Origin: Margaritifera margaritifera
Lineage: Eukaryota > Mollusca > Bivalvia > Unionida > Margaritiferidae
NCBI GenBank assembly: GCA_029931535.1
Contig: JAQPZY010001625.1
Location: forward strand, 248,001 to 312,000
Direction of reading: 5' to 3'
DNA length: 64,000 bases
Shown here one piece after another: positions 59,078 to 64,000 of this stretch. Position 1 is the first letter of the stretch. Every line of letters starts with the position of its first letter. The notes beneath the pieces were generated by a model, which saw only the letters and a program-made list of their open reading frames with translations, was not told the origin of the DNA and did no database searches. The translations under genes were made by a program, and so were the position numbers.

Positions 59078-60550
59078 ATGAAGAGTAAAAAGCCAACAGA
59101 GTTCAAACATCAATACCCACTTGAAGAGAATCGTGCCACAGATGCCTGTGATAATTCATTTTCACAAGCTCATGATCAGAAGACTCACATGAGAGCACAC
59201 AGTGGAGAGAAACCTTACAAATGTGATGTCTGTGGTTATTCTTGCTCAAAAGCTGGTCAACTGAAGGTACATGTGAGAACACACAGTGGAGAGAAAACTT
59301 GCAAATGCGATGTCTGTGGTTATTCTTGTTCACAAGCTAGTCAACTGAAGGTACACGTGAGAATGCACAGTGGAGAGAAACCTTACAAATGTGATGTCTG
59401 TGGTTATTCATGTTCACAAACTGATGATCTGAGGAGGCACATGAGAACGCACAGTGGAGAGAAACCTTACAAATGTGCCATCTGTGGTTGTTCTTATTCA
59501 CTAGCTGGTAATCTGAAGAGACACATGAGAACACACAGTGGAGAGAAACCATACAAATGTGATGTCTGTGATTATTCTTGTTTACAAGCCAGTCAACTGA
59601 AGAGACACAAGAGAATACACAGTGGAGAGAAACCTTACAAATGTGCTGTCTGTGGTTATTTTTGTTCACAAGCTAGTGATCTGAAGACACACATGAGAAC
59701 ACACAGTGGAGAGAAACCTTACAAATGTGGTATCTGCAGATATTCATGTTCACGTGCTGGTGATCTGAAGAGACACACGAGAACACACAGTGGAGAGAGA
59801 CCTTACAAATGTGCTGTCTGTGGTTATTCTTGTTCACGAGCAAGTGATCTGAAGAGACACATGAGAGTACACAGTGGAGAGAAACTTTACAAATGTGATG
59901 TCTGTAGTTATTCATGTTCAAATCCTTGTAATCTGAGGAGACACATCAGAACACACAGTGGAGAGAAGCCTTACAAATGTGATGTCTGTAGTTTTTTTTT
60001 TTCACAAGCTGGTGATCTGAAGAGACACATGAGAACACACAGTGGAGAGAAACCTTACAAATGTGCTGTCTGTGGTTATTCTTGTTCACAAGCTGGTGAT
60101 CTGAAGAGACACACAAAAACACACAGTGGAGAAAAACCTTACAAATGTGCTGTGTGTGGTTATTCTTGTTCGCAATCTGGTGATCTGAAGAGTCACATGA
60201 GAACACATAGTGGAGAGAAACCTTACAAATGTGCTGTCTGTGGTTATTCTTGTTCGCAATCTGGTCAACTGAAGAGACACACAAGGACACACAGTGGAGA
60301 GAAATCTTACAAATGTGCTGTCTGTGGTTATTCTTGTTCACAAGCTTGTGATCTGAAGAGACACATGAGAACACACAGTGGAGAGAAACGTTACAAATGT
60401 GATGTCTGTGGTTGTTCTTGTTCACGAGCTGGTCAACTGAAGGGACACATGAGAACACACAGTGGAGAGAAAACTTACAAATGTGATGCCTGTGGTTATT
60501 CTTGTTCACAAGCTGATGATCTGAAGAGACACATGAGAACACACAGTTGA
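59078..60550 (+). CDS. C2H2 zinc-finger protein 2, 16 intact fingers
   Basis: Follows the acceptor TTATTTCTTATTTCCAG. The first codon, ACG in gene 1, is ATG here, so the exon opens with a possible start and runs 490 codons. Lead MKSKKPTEF, then a degenerate finger (DACDNSF), then 16 C-x2-C-x12-H-x3-H fingers with [10 protein letters not shown] linkers. Fingers 1-6 correspond to fingers 3-8 of gene 1; finger 9 (SNPCNLRRH) resembles finger 1 of gene 1. The frame ends at TGA in a linker (THS-stop-EKPYKC), as in gene 1. A nuclear DNA-binding role is expected from the family. Since the upstream exon has lost its donor, this copy may be expressed from another promoter, spliced differently or be a young pseudogene. 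The long intact frame argues for past selection. Confidence 0.88.
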   Translation: MKSKKPTEFKHQYPLEENRATDACDNSFSQAHDQKTHMRAHSGEKPYKCDVCGYSCSKAGQLKVHVRTHSGEKTCKCDVCGYSCSQASQLKVHVRMHSGEKPYKCDVCGYSCSQTDDLRRHMRTHSGEKPYKCAICGCSYSLAGNLKRHMRTHSGEKPYKCDVCDYSCLQASQLKRHKRIHSGEKPYKCAVCGYFCSQASDLKTHMRTHSGEKPYKCGICRYSCSRAGDLKRHTRTHSGERPYKCAVCGYSCSRASDLKRHMRVHSGEKLYKCDVCSYSCSNPCNLRRHIRTHSGEKPYKCDVCSFFFSQAGDLKRHMRTHSGEKPYKCAVCGYSCSQAGDLKRHTKTHSGEKPYKCAVCGYSCSQSGDLKSHMRTHSGEKPYKCAVCGYSCSQSGQLKRHTRTHSGEKSYKCAVCGYSCSQACDLKRHMRTHSGEKRYKCDVCGCSCSRAGQLKGHMRTHSGEKTYKCDACGYSCSQADDLKRHMRTHS

Positions 60551-62330
60551 GAGAAACCTTACAAATGTGATGTCTGTGGTTATTCTTTTTCAGAAGCTGG
60601 TGATCTGAAGAGACACATGAGAACACACAGTGGAGAGAAACCTTACAAATGTGGTGTCAGTGGTTATTCTCGTTCACAAGCTTGTGATCTGAAGAGACAT
60701 GAGAACACAGTGGATAAAAACCTTAAAATATGGTGCTTTTGGTTATTCTTGTTCACAAGCTGGTGATCTGAAGAGACACACAAGAACACAGAAGTGGAGA
60801 GAAGCCATACAAATGTGATGTGTGTAGCTGTTATTATTTTTGTTCATGAGCTGGTCAACTGAAGAGACATGAGAACACACAGTGCAGAGAAACCTTACAA
60901 ATATGATAACTGTTGTTGTTCTTTTTCATGAGCTGGTCAACTGAAGAAACACAAGAGAACATACAGTGGAGAGAAACCTTCCAAATGTGGCTGCCTGTGG
61001 TTATTCTTGTTCACAAGCTTGTCAACTGAAGGGACATGTGATAACACATAGTGGAGAGAAACCTTACAAATGTGCTGTCAACGGTTATTCTATTTCACAA
61101 GCTTGTAATCTGAAGAGACACATGAGCACACAGTTGAGAGAAACCTTACAAATGAGCTGTCTGTGGTTATTCTTGTTCACAAGTTGGTGACCTGAACAGA
61201 CGTGTGACAACACACTTTGTGAAAAACCTTACAAATGTGATGTCTGTAGTTATTCTTGTTCACAAGCTGGTGATCGGAAGAGTGACACGAGAACACACAG
61301 TGGAGAGAAACCTTACAAATGTGCTGTCTGTGGTTATTCTTGTTCACAAGCTGGTGATTGGAAGGGTGACATGAGAACACAGTAGAGAGAAACCTTTACA
61401 ACTGTGATGTCTGAGGTTATTCTTTTTCACAAGCTGGTGATCTGAAGAGACACATGAGAACACACAGTGGAGAGAAACCTTACAAATGTGATGTCTGTAG
61501 TTATTCTCATTCACAAGCTGGTGATCTGAAGAGTCACATGAGGACACACAGTGGAGAGAAACCTTACAAATGTGCCGTCTGTGATTATTCCTTTTAACAA
61601 GCTGAAGGGATATATGAGAACACACAGTGGAGAGAAACCTTATAAATGTGCTGTCTGTGGTTATTCCTGTTTGGTAGCTGGTAATCTGAAGAGGCACATG
61701 AGAACACACAGTAGAGAGAAGCCTTACAAATGTGATGTCTGTCGTTATTTTTGTTCACAAGCTGGTCAACTGAAGGGACATGTGAGAACACATAGTAGAG
61801 AGAAACCTTGCAAATGTGCTGTCGATTGTTTTTCTATTTCACAAGCTGGTGATCTGAAGAGACACATGAGAACACACAGTGGAGAGAATTCTTACAAATG
61901 TGCTGTCTGTGATTATTCATGTAATCTGAAATGACTCAAGAACACACAGGGGAGGGAAACCTTGCAAATATAATATCTGTGGTGATTCATGTTCACACTC
62001 AGCTAGTGATATGAAGAGATACATGAGAACACATACTTGAGTTCAGACCTTACAAATGTGATGTATGCTTGTATTCATGTTTAGAAGTTGGTGTTCTGAT
62101 GACACATGAGAACATACAGTGGAGAGAATTTACAAATGTGCTGTCTGTATTTATTCTTGTGTACGAGCTGGTCATCTGAAGAGAACCTTAAGAACATAGT
62201 GGAGAAAAACTTTACAAATATGATGTCTGTGGTTATTCATGTTCCCAAGTTTGTGCTCTGAAGAGACACACAAGAACACAAAGTGGAGAGAAACCTTACA
62301 AATATGATGTCTGGTTATTCATGTTCACAC
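60551..62330 (+). pseudogene. decaying finger tail after the stop, gene 2
   Basis: Directly after TGA one normal finger follows, then a C-to-S change (GVSGYS), then repeated 1-2-base losses (GACATGAGAACACAGTGG-type junctions). About 18 finger-like units follow in changing frames. The longest remaining frame is 61551-61934 (127 codons). The tail is longer and more broken than in gene 1. Confidence 0.85.
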
Positions 62331-62566
62331 ACCCTTATGAAAATGTGGGTCTTTTGGATAGCTGTTCAGGTGTATAAGCTGCAAGTTTGTGGCTTTTTTG
62401 TGATTAATTAACTTTTCATGTAACAACTTCTGATTCCCTTGGAGTTTTTCTATTTAATCAAATCAGGCCTCTGCTGTTGGCTAAAATCTCTTAGCTCAAA
62501 GTAGTAAATGCTCATGATAAGAATCTTCATAGTCCTTTTGACCAATGTTTGGTCAAATCCCTATAT

Positions 62567-62587
62567 ATATATATATATATATATATA
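62567..62587. repeat. (AT)n microsatellite
   Basis: About ten AT dinucleotides, replacing the TATATAAATATAA of D1, just upstream of the conserved hairpin. Confidence 0.9.
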
Positions 62588-62597
62588 ACATAATTTT

Positions 62598-62634
62598 CCT
62601 GCCTGTTGGAGGAGCCAGGCAGGCTTGAAATAAA
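62598..62634 (+). terminator. candidate mRNA 3' end of gene 2: GC hairpin plus AATAAA
   Basis: Same CCTGCCTG/CAGGCAGG stem (62598-62605 and 62616-62623) and AATAAA (62629-62634) as at 35020-35056. Loop and spacing are unchanged between copies although the neighbourhood differs. Confidence 0.4.
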
Positions 62635-62966
62635 TACAAGTTTGGCTAAGGATCCCTACTGCCATACTTACTGTGGCTAGTTCACAAGTAATGTATACTT
62701 AGTCAAAATTTAGCTCTTTACTATGGAGTTGCTTTTCATAACCATTAATTTCAGTGCCTAGGCAGACACCAAATTTTGGCTAAATGTATGCTTAGCCAAA
62801 ATTTGGCTATTGGCTGTAATGTCCATCTTCATAGTCTACATGTATGATTTCTAGGTAGAAACTGAATTTTGGCTAAATGTATGCTTTGCCAAAATTTGGC
62901 TATTGGCTGTAATGTCTACATGTATGGTTTCTAGGCAGAAACCAAATTGTGGTTAAGTGTATGTTT

Positions 62967-64000
62967 TTATATTAATGTGATAAATTGTCCTATGATCAGT
63001 AGTCTATATGATCAATTGTCCGCGTGAGCAACTGGTTGTGATCAAACGTCTTTTGATCAACAGTTCTGTGATCAAACGTCCACACACGGTTGCTATACAG
63101 TAAAATGCTTGTCTAGTGACCGCCAGACCATAGAGGTCATCATTTTTTTCCATCCCCATGACATTTTCTATACAATTTGCCTGCAGTTGGGGATCACCTG
63201 ATCAGTGTGACTTGTGACCGCTGTTTTTGCTCCCATGGAACCTCATGTACTGTGTTTAGAGACAATGATCATCTATGCAGAATGTTTCATATCCCTTCAC
63301 TGAATTAATCACCTGCATTTTAAGATACTAGCAAACTAACCAGCAAACTGGTTTGAACAATTGTACCTAATTACAGTTGCATAGTTGATCGAGTCTTTGC
63401 AATCAAGCAATGTGCTAATGTGCTAAGTCTTTTTATCTGTTTTTATCTATCCAACAATCAATCTATCTATACATGGCCAGCTATTACTTTTTCTTTCTTT
63501 TTGTCTGCCTGCATATCTCATTCCTTTCCCCCCCCCCCCCCCCCCCATGCTGCTGATGCATTTTTACTTTTAAATCCTTGTACATGACACTTATTTGCAA
63601 ACAAGACCACCTATAAAAAAAACACTTTATATGTGATCCTTGTGTGGTCATTATATACAGGTTTGACTATTTATTTGTATATGATCACAATTTGAAATGT
63701 ATTCAATAGAGTATAGAAATTACAGTGTAACCTGTTGATTTGACAAATGGTAAAAAAAAAACATATTTGACCCATGATTTTAGATTTTTTTTTTTTACAA
63801 AAAATATAAATTCATGAGGTAAATTATCTTTCTTACCCACCACCTACCACCATTACATTCAGTGGTGGTGCCAACCCTACTGTGCATATATACTTACCAG
63901 AATAATGTCTAATCAAGGAATACAAATATCTTCTGAGCTATAATCCTAAGAAAATGAATGGATAATCAAAATGATAATACTTCATGGCCATTAAATATCC
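62967..64000. other. unique flank right of D2
   Basis: Begins with a short degenerate repeat of GATCAA(T/A)(T/C)GTC words (about 62980-63090). Then comes AT-rich DNA with an 18-base poly-C (about 63528-63546) and poly-T/A runs. No gene recognised. Confidence 0.5.

Larger units (their letters stand above)
50361..62966 (+). repeat. segment D2, paralogous to D1
   Basis: Copy of 25209-35388 in direct orientation, longer mainly because of minisatellite expansion and a longer finger array with its tail. The right border falls within the roughly 95-bp tandem repeat. Confidence 0.95.

Overview
The window looks like nuclear DNA of an invertebrate animal, most plausibly a mollusc or another lophotrochozoan. 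It is AT-rich and intron-bearing, full of minisatellites, and carries long C2H2 zinc-finger arrays, tRNA-derived SINEs, CR1/L2-like LINE debris, YR (DIRS-like) retroelement debris and several DNA-transposon families. The taxon is an inference from this repeat spectrum; no sequence here names a species. No rRNA gene, intact tRNA gene, operon or prokaryotic feature was seen.

Layout. 1-10.3 kb: a possible 37-bp microexon (984-1020), a YR-retroelement RNase H fragment near 3.2-3.5 kb, and a series of minisatellites with 28, 52, 47, 31, 29 and 38 bp units. 10.3-16.4 kb: a SINE and a heavily decayed protein-primed family-B DNA polymerase of Polinton/adintovirus type (11.56-12.83 kb), then apparently empty AT-rich sequence. 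16.6-19.4 kb (segment A): a LINE fragment plus an unidentified repeated module and a hAT-like MITE. 19.4-25.2 kb: hairpin repeats, an 85-bp tandem repeat, three copies of a double-hairpin MITE, and a SINE. 25.2-35.4 kb (segment D1): a 72-bp acidic exon joined in phase to a 13-finger C2H2 exon (32353-33573). 36.29 kb: the terminal exon of another gene. 36.7-47.7 kb (segment B): a diverged copy of A, broken by three insertions whose target duplications can be read by comparison with A. These are a 1.77-kb TG...CA solo-LTR-like element, a 4.2-kb long-TIR element with a 9-bp target duplication, and a 1.47-kb hAT nested inside the 4.2-kb element. 50.4-63.0 kb (segment D2): a copy of D1 with a 16-finger exon (59078-60550).

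The order A-D1-B-D2 suggests one ancestral tandem duplication of a roughly 19-kb unit, later diversified by transposons and minisatellite growth. The two zinc-finger genes are the only clear host protein-coding genes. Both end at a TGA in an inter-finger linker and run on into a decaying tail of fingers. Copy 2 has lost the GT donor of its upstream exon but gained an ATG as the first codon of its finger exon. The paralogous copies act as empty-site controls for each other, which is what makes many of the transposon boundaries here precise.
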